DNA of 64,000 nt from Imbricaverruca yamaguchii (taxonomy: Eukaryota; Arthropoda; Thecostraca; Neoverrucidae), in assembly GCA_034440575.1 (NCBI GenBank), contig JAOTOL010001659.1, positions 2,457,001 through 2,521,000 on the forward strand, in the 5' to 3' direction. This document shows positions 46,530 through 55,110 of the stretch, piece after piece. Positions within the stretch are counted from its first letter, which is position 1. Every line of letters starts with the position of its first letter. A model generated the notes under the pieces. It saw only the letters and a program-made list of their open reading frames with translations, made no database searches and was not told the origin of the DNA. The position numbers and the translations under genes were made by a program.

Positions 46530-46860
46530 GGGGCACAAATAGGATGCTTGGGATGAGACCCAAGAACAGGAATAATAAGTGTTGTAGTCAACTTACCAAA
46601 ATGGTATAAAATAGCAACGAGCTATTCCTTCCTGGAAGAAGAAATGTTGTGTTATAGTTTGCTGTTGGTTACAAACATGAGCAACTTTCTTTGGTAGAAT
46701 CAGAGATCAAAGTGTAAACATCATGTTGGTGAGATCTAGGACATGTGTCCAATCTCAAACCTATCAAGCTTGCAGGTAGCATCATGGTCCAAACCGAAAG
46801 GGTTCGGAGTGGGGGTGGTGGTGAAGTAGGCTCCACAGCTCACAGACTAGCATCACCATC
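46530..46860 (+). repeat. Diverged dispersed repeat, copy 1
   Basis: It shares with 47490-47806 an ordered set of blocks: AACTTACC, TGTGTTATAGT, ATCAGAGATCAA, GTGTAAACATCATGTTGG and GAGATCTAGG. The nature of the element is unknown. The stretch 46861-47489 has no other recognised feature. Confidence 0.55.
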
Positions 46861-47489
46861 AATCAAAACTCAAGACCAAAGGAGAAAACAATCTTCAAAT
46901 ATATGCAGGTCATGCATGCCATATCTGATACCAACATAATTCCTATTTTATGAGCATGTTCTACAAAACACCTACTAGCATCAATCAATTCCCTTACCAC
47001 ACAAGATAGAATGAATGAAGATGGTTAATGGACCTGAATATTGTATCTACTCTCATTTCAACTACACGCAATGAGGGCCTCTCCACTACATCGCCAGGCA
47101 CCCAATTAAATTATTCCTCAATCACTTTTGATTGAAAACTTGTTGGCATTAACAGTTCTACACATTGACTTCCCTAATCTGAACTGATGAATACCATGCA
47201 ATGCCTTAAATAGAAGAGCATCATACAGACCAATAACTTAAATGTCTAACCCTTGAATATCTGAATCAGCTCAATCACACCCTCAACCCCCAACCATGAT
47301 TACATATATAATGCTTTAAGCCCATATTCAAACTGAACTTGCCCACTGACCAGCCAACAGCTTTCACTGTGGTCTTTCTAGCATACATATATCCCTTTCT
47401 ACAGAGGGATTATATGCCTGCACACAATATTCAAATAGGTGTGCTTCCACAGACCATGCTTTATATTATAGTGACATGTTTTGGGTTAA

Positions 47490-47821
47490 TCCCAATACTA
47501 GGAAGACTAAGTGCTGTATTAAACTTACCCAAGTGGCATAAAAATGCAAACAGCTATCTGTTCCTGAAAGAAGAAAATATGCTGTGTTATAGTCTGTTGT
47601 TAATTACAGACATAAACAACTCAATTGGATGGGATCAGAGATCAAGTGTAAACATCATGTTGGCGAGATCTAGGGCACATGGCCAATCTCAAGCCAGTCA
47701 TGCTTAAATGTATCATCACAACAAATCCTATCAAAACCAAAGTGCTGGAGATGAGGGTTGTATAGTAAGCAAAGTAGACCACACACTAGCATACCATAGA
47801 ACATCAGAATGACAGCTCTAG
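47490..47821 (+). repeat. Diverged dispersed repeat, copy 2 (interrupted)
   Basis: This is the second copy of the element at 46530. It is cut by the SINE plus LINE insertion at 47821 and appears to resume at 52950 (CCAAGGCCCAAGGGACAAT, compare ACCAAAGGAGAAAACAAT in copy 1). Confidence 0.45.
47807..47821 (+). repeat. Target-site duplication, left copy (partner at 52935-52949)
   Basis: The 15-base word GAATGACAGCTCTAG is repeated exactly at 52935-52949. It encloses both the LINE and the minus-strand SINE fragment. Confidence 0.85.
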
Positions 47822-48044
47822 TTAGTTTCCAGTTTCAGTTTGCCGCCAGGTCTCAAGGTGGAAGGAGGTTCGCCGCTGGAGCTCCAGGTTTCCAGATAAG
47901 TCGTTGCAGAACTGGGCAGTACTTTAGTCTAAGCTGTGTATAGGTGTTTAGCAATTACTTCTGTGATTATATTTCATTAGTTTTTATCTTATAAGCATTT
48001 TCGTAGCACGCAAACCATACTATATTAACCTAGCGACGCCGCCG

Positions 48045-48452
48045 TGTGCGCCATCTTTGCTTTCGGCGTGTTCTCGAGGCTTCGATTTCTGTAGTAGGAG
48101 ATATTACAAGTGTGTAGATCTCATAAGTACATTAGACAACATTCATACTATCCTAACATACTTTATTTATTTTTGGTGTGCATAGGGTGTTTGGTGTTGA
48201 AGTTTAAGATAGTTTAATTAGTAGTAAGTTGGGGGTATTCATAGGTGATGTGCGCCATCTTTGCTTTCGGCGTGTTCTCGACGATTCGATTTCTGTAGTA
48301 GGAGACATTACAAGTGCGTATATTTCACAAGTACATTAGACAACATTGATACTATCCTAACATACTTTATTTATTTTTGGTGTGCATAGTGTGTTTGGTG
48401 TTGAAGTTTAAGATAATTTAATTAGCAGTAAGTTGGGGGTATTCATAAGTGC
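48045..48452 (+). repeat. 204-bp tandem duplication in the LINE 5' UTR
   Basis: Copies begin at 48045 and 48249 with TGTGCGCCATCTTTGCTTTC and run through GATTTCTGTAGTAGGAGA, CATACTTTATTTATTTTTGG and AAGTTGGGGGTATTCATA. The differences are a handful of substitutions. Repeated 5' UTR units act as promoter monomers in some LINEs; here that is inference. Confidence 0.9.
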
Positions 48453-48748
48453 TGTGTGACTGTTCATTTTTCTGTCTAGCCATAAGTCATACTTGTGTTG
48501 AAGAAAATTTGATTAGACATCTTGTGTATTTATTTAATTTAAAAAACAAAACAAAAAAAAACAAACAAAAAAAACAAACAAAAAAAACAAACAATTGTTT
48601 AATAGTTTCTCCTTTTCTTGAGGCACTCAGATAATAAACTGACAGTATAGGAGGTAGCGACTTATAGTGAATGATAGTTAGCTTGTTTGTCGGTTGTTTA
48701 GCGAGTTAATTTGAATCTAAATCTAAGGCATAAGCTGCAGCGTTTAGG

Positions 48749-49695
48749 ATGGTTTCGACCAGGATGCAGGCACTAGAGGAAGAAATTAGGGCCCTTAAGG
48801 CAGAGGTTTCCAATCTCAAGGCAGCCCTTGTTGCACAGGGTAGGCAAGATAAAGCAGCAAGGGGTCACTCCGTAGCAGGGACGTCATATGCCCAGGTAGT
48901 CGCAGGCCACCAGGTAGCTGAGGCTTCCCCTACTGTGGAGGTGGCTGGGATCTCTCAGGAGGGGAGTTTTAATAGTGAACAGAGGAGGGGTAGTTCTGGT
49001 AGGTCACAGGAGGGGAAGTGGCATGAGGTCAGGGGTGGAGGATTTGGAGACGCGAACCTAAGGAAAAGGTTAGTGAGTGGCAGGTGGCAGGTGGTAGGAG
49101 CGGGAGGAAATCTAGCCAACCGACCCAGCGGGCAGGTATAGTAACAACAAATATGTTCCAGGCATTGGATGACTGCCCCCAGGAAAGCAGTAGTAAGGAG
49201 TCAGTGCTGGTCATAGGAGACTCTCGTGTGCGATATTTAGAGCGGGTATTTTGTAAAGGTAGGAGGGACAGGAGGTGCATCACCAGGCCTGGTGCCAAGG
49301 TGAAGGACCTGGTACCTGCGGTGGCACAGGTCACCAGTGATCACCAGTTTAACACAGTCATAGTGCATGTAGGGGTAAATAACATAGGGCAGACTAGGAG
49401 TGAGGAGCTCCTGCGGGAGTACAGGGCCCTTCTGGCCACCCTCAAGGGTACCAATAGAGTCATTATAACAGGAATTTTGCCTAGGGCTAGAGCCTCCCCT
49501 GAGTGGAGCTCTAGGGCACTGGCAGCTAACGCCAGGGTAGGAAAGCTCTGCCATGAGCTAGGTTTTACATTTGTAGACGAGTGGAGCAGGTTTTATGCAT
49601 CGTGGGACCTCTATCAGAGGGATGGCCTGCACTTTTCTGAGAAGGGGGTCCATGTGTTAGGCAAAGTATACGAGCATGTCCTTCAGGGAAACTAG
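48749..49695 (+). pseudogene. LINE ORF1: coiled coil plus SGNH esterase (one frameshift)
   Basis: ORF1 proteins of this type bind the element RNA. The N-terminus MVSTRMQALEEEIRALKAEV has a clear coiled-coil heptad pattern. The C-terminal half has SGNH/GDSL esterase blocks: VLVIGDSRV (nucleophile serine), VIVHVGVNN (glycine/asparagine block) and RDGLHF (Asp and His). The frame opened at 48749 runs to 49141, and the esterase half lies in another frame to 49695. The break is a single G missing in a GCGGGAGG stretch near 49110; the other copy has GCGGGGAGG there. Coiled-coil plus esterase ORF1 is known from L2-type LINEs such as zebrafish ZfL2. Without the break the protein would be about 315 residues. 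Confidence 0.85.
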
Positions 49696-49703
49696 GAAAT
49701 GGG

Positions 49704-52700
49704 GTGGGGAGGGATCACATTGCATTGCCAACTCAGGAATATTCCAATAGTGTCAGCCAAGGCAATAGAACCTCAAAGTCTGCAAATAGGGACAGCAGCA
49801 ACTCAAGGGGACAGAGTTATAGTTCATCTAGTGATAAAAGAACTCCTCAATATGAAAAAGCTAAAGGTGGTTATGGAGCATTCGTTAAGTGTATGATGTT
49901 TAATGCTCAGAGTATCCGTTCCAAATTTGATGAGTTCAAGTGTTATGTTGCTGAGGAGGAACCGGATTTTGTTTGCATTACGGAGGCATGGGTCAGTGAA
50001 GGGTATTTTGGAGATAACTTACAGGACTATGAGATCCAGGGATACAATATGTTTTCGTGCAATAGGGGTCCAGCAATGAAAGGGGGTGGTGTAATGCTCT
50101 ATATAAATAGCTTATTCAGTTCTCAAAAAGTAGCAGGTGGGGATAAAAATGTGTCTGTGGAGTCCATTTGGCTTGATGTCACTGTGGGAAAAGGCAACAG
50201 CAATACTCTTAGGATAGGAGCTTTCTACCGATCAGGAACCCTGCCAAATTCTCAGCAACTGGAGCTTGACAAGGTGATTTGTGAGGAAATCAGTAGAAAC
50301 TTTAAGAGGAAGTGCCTTATTCTCGGTGACTTTAATCTAAAAGGTTATGAAAATGCTGGTGTTGGCACCCCATCATGCAAAATGTTTAGGAAATGCCTTG
50401 AAGAGGACCTGTTCTTACACCAGTTTGTATCGGAACCTACCAGGCATGGTTCATTCTTGGACCTTGTATTCTCGGATTTAAGTGACTTGGTTCAAGACTT
50501 GACTGTAGGCGAAACTCTGGGAAAAAGTGACCATAACATAGTTAGATTCAAGGCACATGTAGGGGAAATTATCAAGGATAATTTGGTAAAGGTTCCAAAT
50601 TTCAACAGAGCAGACTTTAACGGCATGAGAGCGGCTTTAAGTGCCATCAGATGGGAAGAAGAATTCTCCAACTTAAATGCCTGTGAAATGTGGGAAAAGT
50701 TCAAATCTTACTTGAAGGAAACTCAGATTAGACATGTCCCCCAAAAGCAAAGACGCAAAAGAAGGGTAGGAAAGCCAGCATGGCTTACACCAGACGTCAT
50801 AAAAACAATTAAGGCTAAGAAAACTGCATTTAGAGTTTTTAAAGAAGCCTCAAATGTCGTTAATCTAAAGGCGTATCGAAAAGCTAGAGACACTGTGAAG
50901 CAAAAAACCAGAGCAGCAAAGCGAGCAAAAGAACTGGATTTAGCTAGAAACTGTAATGGGGACAGTAAAAAGTTCTTTAGTTTCTACAAGCTGAGTAAAG
51001 TTTCTAGCACAATTGGTCCACTGGAAGTAAACGGGACTATATTGGGTGAGGATAGTGAGATGGTTGAGGAGCTGAGCAAGCAGTTCAAATCAGTGTTTAC
51101 ATTGGAAGATATGACCAATCTGCCGACCATACACCATAGTTCAGTGACATGGGATCTGACAAATGATGTTGATTTCATTGATAGTGATGTTGTTTACAAT
51201 CATATCAGGAAAATAAAGCAAAATAAGGCAGCAGGACCCGATGAAATTTATGCTAGGGTGTTGCGGGAAACTGAAAAGGAACTGGCATTTCCACTTAGTA
51301 TAATATTTTGTAGATCAGTTTCACATAATGAAATTCCAACCGATTGGAAAAGGGCAAATGTAGTTCCTATTTTCAAGAAAGGAGAAAGAGGGAAAGTTGA
51401 GAACTATAGGCCAATAAGTCTCACATCCCTAGTATGCAAGGTACTCGAATCAATTATCAAGGATAGAATAGTTAGTTATCTGGAAGGTAGCAGATTGATT
51501 CAAAATACTCAACATGGGTTTAGAAAAGGACGATCGTGTCTCACAAACCTCTTGGACTTTTTGAACTTCGCCACAGAACAATTTGATCAGGGAAATCAGG
51601 TTGATGTAGCATATCTTGACTTTAGTAAGGCCTTTGACAAGGTACCCCATAAACGGTTAATGATACAGCTTCAGTCCCATGGTATTGCAGGTAGCATCTT
51701 AAAATGGATAGAGTTGTGGCTTTCAGATAGACAGCAAAGAGTGATGCTAAATGGTACAAAGTCATCATGGCAAAATGTTCTTAGTGGAGTCCCCCAGGGG
51801 TCAGTACTAGGGCCATTACTGTTCATTATATTTGTAAATAACATTGAAAGTGGCCTAAGCAGTAAAGTTTTGAAATTTGCGGATGATTTGAAGGTCTTTA
51901 GAGCAATAACAGGTCAGGATGAGCATATCTCGCTGCAAAAAGACTTAGACGAACTTGTGAAGTGGTCCGAAGAATGGCAAATGAAATTTAACTTTGATAA
52001 GTGCAAAATCATGCATGTAGGTAAGCAGCATATGAAGGCTCCATACTTGATGGGTGGCCAAGTGCTATCAGTGACTCAACAGGAGAAGGATTTAGGTGTT
52101 ATTCTAAACACAAAACTGGGGGCATCAGAACAGACCAAGGAAGCCAGGAAGAAGGCACTGAGAATGCTCGGGGCAATAAATAGGAATGTATCATACAGAA
52201 GTGAGGAAGTGATCAGGAAGCTTTACTGTGCATACGTCAGGCCACATTTGGAATACTGCATCCAAGCTTGGTCTCCTAGCTATGAAAAAGATTGTTGGCT
52301 TTTGGAGAGAGTACAAAAGAGGGCTACAAAAATGGTTAATGGTATAAGCAACCTGGCATATGAGGAAAGATTGAAGAAATTGAATATGTTTTCACTTAGA
52401 TATAGAAGGCTGAGAGGAGATCTCATCGAGGTCTTTAAATTTGTCAATGGTCTGGAGAGGGGATACCTTGGGGAAATGTTTGAATTTAACAGAAATGATG
52501 CAATTAGAGGTCATAAATTCAAAATTAAAGTTAACCACAGCAGAACAAGGTTAAGGCAAACTTTCTTCACCAACAGGGTAGTGGAACACTGGAACCAGCT
52601 GCCAGAAAACATCGTCAGTAGCAGCACATTGAACATCTTTAAAAACAGCATAGACAATCATTATAAGAATATAGGGCTTGCTTTTCAGTATTACAGGGAG

Positions 52701-52706
52701 GGCTGA
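49704..52706 (+). CDS. LINE ORF2: AP-type endonuclease and reverse transcriptase, intact
   Basis: This is an unbroken frame of about 1000 codons. The endonuclease (about residues 60-285) shows the expected residues: FNAQSIRSKF, CITEAW (Glu), GAFYRSG, LILGDFNL and GKSDHNIV (Asp-His). The reverse transcriptase (about 470-780) shows GPDEIYARVL, NYRPISLTS, LDFSKAFDKVPH (catalytic Asp), GVPQGSVLGPLLF and KFADDLKVF (catalytic FADD). The C-terminus NRVVEHWNQLPENIV is the usual CR1 ending. No ATG opens the frame: it begins nine bases after the ORF1 stop, in a different frame, and the first in-frame ATG is at 49893, just before the endonuclease. With all catalytic residues present the enzyme could be active. 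Confidence 0.93.
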   Translation: MGRDHIALPTQEYSNSVSQGNRTSKSANRDSSNSRGQSYSSSSDKRTPQYEKAKGGYGAFVKCMMFNAQSIRSKFDEFKCYVAEEEPDFVCITEAWVSEGYFGDNLQDYEIQGYNMFSCNRGPAMKGGGVMLYINSLFSSQKVAGGDKNVSVESIWLDVTVGKGNSNTLRIGAFYRSGTLPNSQQLELDKVICEEISRNFKRKCLILGDFNLKGYENAGVGTPSCKMFRKCLEEDLFLHQFVSEPTRHGSFLDLVFSDLSDLVQDLTVGETLGKSDHNIVRFKAHVGEIIKDNLVKVPNFNRADFNGMRAALSAIRWEEEFSNLNACEMWEKFKSYLKETQIRHVPQKQRRKRRVGKPAWLTPDVIKTIKAKKTAFRVFKEASNVVNLKAYRKARDTVKQKTRAAKRAKELDLARNCNGDSKKFFSFYKLSKVSSTIGPLEVNGTILGEDSEMVEELSKQFKSVFTLEDMTNLPTIHHSSVTWDLTNDVDFIDSDVVYNHIRKIKQNKAAGPDEIYARVLRETEKELAFPLSIIFCRSVSHNEIPTDWKRANVVPIFKKGERGKVENYRPISLTSLVCKVLESIIKDRIVSYLEGSRLIQNTQHGFRKGRSCLTNLLDFLNFATEQFDQGNQVDVAYLDFSKAFDKVPHKRLMIQLQSHGIAGSILKWIELWLSDRQQRVMLNGTKSSWQNVLSGVPQGSVLGPLLFIIFVNNIESGLSSKVLKFADDLKVFRAITGQDEHISLQKDLDELVKWSEEWQMKFNFDKCKIMHVGKQHMKAPYLMGGQVLSVTQQEKDLGVILNTKLGASEQTKEARKKALRMLGAINRNVSYRSEEVIRKLYCAYVRPHLEYCIQAWSPSYEKDCWLLERVQKRATKMVNGISNLAYEERLKKLNMFSLRYRRLRGDLIEVFKFVNGLERGYLGEMFEFNRNDAIRGHKFKIKVNHSRTRLRQTFFTNRVVEHWNQLPENIVSSSTLNIFKNSIDNHYKNIGLAFQYYREG

Positions 52707-52813
52707 TTAACAGTTTTGGTGTGCAACTGGTTCAGTGTACAGAGTGCAACCAAGAAGGGCCCTTGTGGCTCATAGTTGCACTAATCTTTTATGTCTTTAT
52801 GTCTTTATGTCTT

Positions 52814-52814
<1 letters not shown>

Positions 52815-52844
<30 letters not shown>

Positions 52845-52934
52845 TTGGTTTCACGAAACATCGACTGTTGAGTCAAATAGCGTCGCCAATCTCTCACTCT
52901 GATTGGTCGCAGGTGAAGAGTGGTGACAGGTGAG
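52815..52934 (-). mobile_element. SINE fragment, copy 5, hosting the LINE in its tail
   Basis: On the minus strand it shows the body block CCAATCAGAGTGAGAGATTG and GACTCAACAGTCGATG, then GTGAAACCAATAACTAACT with AACT tail repeats. The tRNA head is missing. Together with the 15-bp duplication on both outer sides, it predates the LINE. Confidence 0.75.
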
Positions 52935-52949
52935 GAATGACAGCTCTAG

Positions 52950-53654
52950 ACCAAGGCCCAAGGGACAATGACATGAAATTTTGATGACATGACATTCATG
53001 TTGTTAACATAATTCCCAATTTGCATGCATGGCCTCATACATTTACTAGTATCAATTCCACAACATCAATTCCTATTACCCTTGTGCACAATATATAATT
53101 AAAACATCAGATTCTTGAACCCAAATAATATATCAACCACCTAATGAAATATGAATCATGCAGTTTTACAATTGGGTGGTTCACAACAAACTTTATGCTA
53201 ACAGCTAATGGTGGTGCCCTCACTGTTCTACCAGTTGGATTCCAGGATTGGAAATGTCCAAGTGGTGTGAGTGTTGAATTCAGGACCTAGTATCCACAGT
53301 TCAAAACCTTAACCACTTGGCCATCCCCACCCCAATATGCATCATACACATGTACAGTAATGTATATGAGTTGCATATGTGCAGTCAATAATGCATCCAC
53401 CACCTTTTAATTAGTCATAGCATTCCAAATATCCTGGTCCTAGCTTAGTTACATTATTTCCAACTATTAGGTTTTTTAATACCAACATGAAATATTGAAC
53501 TAGCATTGAATTAACATTGAGCATAACTTGTTTTCCTCTTCAATGGCATGCAGTTCACTGTCTGACATTGCATATATATATTTTTTCCATATTCAGTATA
53601 CATAATGTTCCACCTATCATAGTTGAAAAAAAAGGAATTTAACAGACCATTTTT
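52950..53654. other. AT-rich stretch, no gene
   Basis: The first part seems to continue the diverged repeat cut at 47821. Nothing else was recognised. Confidence 0.35.
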
Positions 53655-54830
53655 GTAATGTAATGTAATGTAATGTAATGTATTTTCGGATCCTCCCGGG
53701 CAGGGTTTTTCAGTCTCCATTACAGGTGCAACAATGTGCTGCACACACCATCGTCAAGGTCATACACTCATAACACGGAAACTCTAGCAATTTGAGCATA
53801 CACGAAAATTAGAGCCTGGACATGCGCAGCATTACCGAAACCCTCCACCTGAAAACACTAGCGGCCTGAATTCCTCACATGTGGAGGCAGATTGTTCCAC
53901 ATTCGGCAGGCTCTCGGTATGAAGGAGGGGCGCGCGAATTCTGTGCGGCACAGCATCGTGGTACCTGGAGCTCGTTAGCCGTGGCTCTGGTGCTCCGTTG
54001 CGACACAGTTCAGCGACAGTTAAGTTGCCCGCAAATGAGTTCTGAGCCAGTGAACTCGTTCATAATGTTGAAAACTGAGTGAGCATCTGCTTCGGATATG
54101 AAGTCGTCCAATTTCAGCCATCCTAGTTCTTTCAACATTGGCGACACATGATCCCGGTAGTGTAAGCCGGCGAAAATCCTTGCACCAAAGCTTATGTATT
54201 TTTGAATGCATCGTTTCTGGGCCTTGCTACAACTTCCCCAGACAAACACACAGTATCTTATGTGGGGGAACATGAGTGCCCCAATTAGGACCCCCCTCGT
54301 AATGCGAGTAAACTTATGACGCAGTCTAGCGAGTCCGATGAATATGCGGTTACACCGATGCACAACAGAAGATACATGCACATCCCAGGACAGGTGTGAG
54401 TCAATTTTCACACCAAGTAACTTCACAGACTTCATAGGTACTATTTCAAACTTCCGCTATGAACAGATAATTCCACAGGTGTATGCCGTCTACAAGATTG
54501 GAGAACAATCATCTCAGTTTTGGAGGGATTCACTTTTAGTCGATTCTGGATGAACCAGTTCAGGGTGACTGACAGTGACATATTCAATCATTGGCTAATG
54601 GCTGTGATTTCGTTTCGCTTCCAGGAATTGATGAACTGTACATCATCAGCATACATAACAACCTTGCAGTGTGGGATATGCTGCGAAGGTCAATGGAGAA
54701 TATTAGGACCATGACCAGCCCAGGATCGAGCCCTGCACCATACCATGTGTTACCGACAGTGGGGTAGAATCTTTCACAGTTTGCGTGGGGTAGAATCAGT
54801 GGGGTAGAATCTTTCACCATTATAGGTATT
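53655..54830 (-). pseudogene. Decayed CR1/L2-type LINE, RT 3' part
   Basis: The minus strand reads VKLLGVKIDSHLSWDVHV, a hallmark segment after the RT catalytic core. It continues with FPHIRYCVFVWGSCSKAQ, the ARIFAGLHYRDHVSP segment and LGWLKLDDFISEADA. A degenerate catalytic region lies at 54600-54680 in another frame. The 3' tail is five TGTAA repeats (plus strand) at 53655-53682. It is truncated at the 5' end and frameshifted, so it is dead. Confidence 0.75.
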
Positions 54831-54863
54831 GGTAGTTGTGTATGCTGATCATGGACGGTTCCT

Positions 54864-55110
54864 TTCTTTCTTCACCAACAGGGTAGTAGAACACTGGAAC
54901 CAGCTGCCAGAAACCACTGTCAGTAGCAGCATATTGAACATCTTTACAAACAGCATAGACAATCATTAGAAGAAAAGAGGGCTTGCTTTTCAGTATTACA
55001 GGGAGGGCTGATAGGCAGATTTGGTGGGCAACTAGTTGAGTGTACAGAATGCAACCAAGAAGGGCCCTTGTGGCTCATAGTTGCACTAATCTGTTGTCAT
55101 TATGTCTTTA
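54864..55110 (+). mobile_element. 5'-truncated 3' end of the full-length LINE family
   Basis: TTCTTCACCAACAGGGTAGT to GAAGGGCCCTTGTGGCTCAT and the TATGTC tail match 52562-52800 with moderate divergence. It is an older copy than the one at 34932. Confidence 0.85.

Larger units (their letters stand above)
47826..52814 (+). mobile_element. Full-length CR1/L2-type LINE
   Basis: The 5' boundary is set by the target duplication plus TTAG at 47822-47825. The 3' end has TTTATGTC repeats followed by the SINE tail. Contents in order: a 5' UTR of about 0.9 kb with a 204-bp tandem duplication, ORF1 with coiled coil and esterase domain, ORF2 with endonuclease and reverse transcriptase, and a short 3' UTR. 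Confidence 0.88.

Noticed and set aside
52815..52845. Telomere-like TTAG repeats
   Set aside because: Only about seven GTTA units form the tail of a SINE inside a nested insertion; the common arthropod telomere unit is TTAGG.
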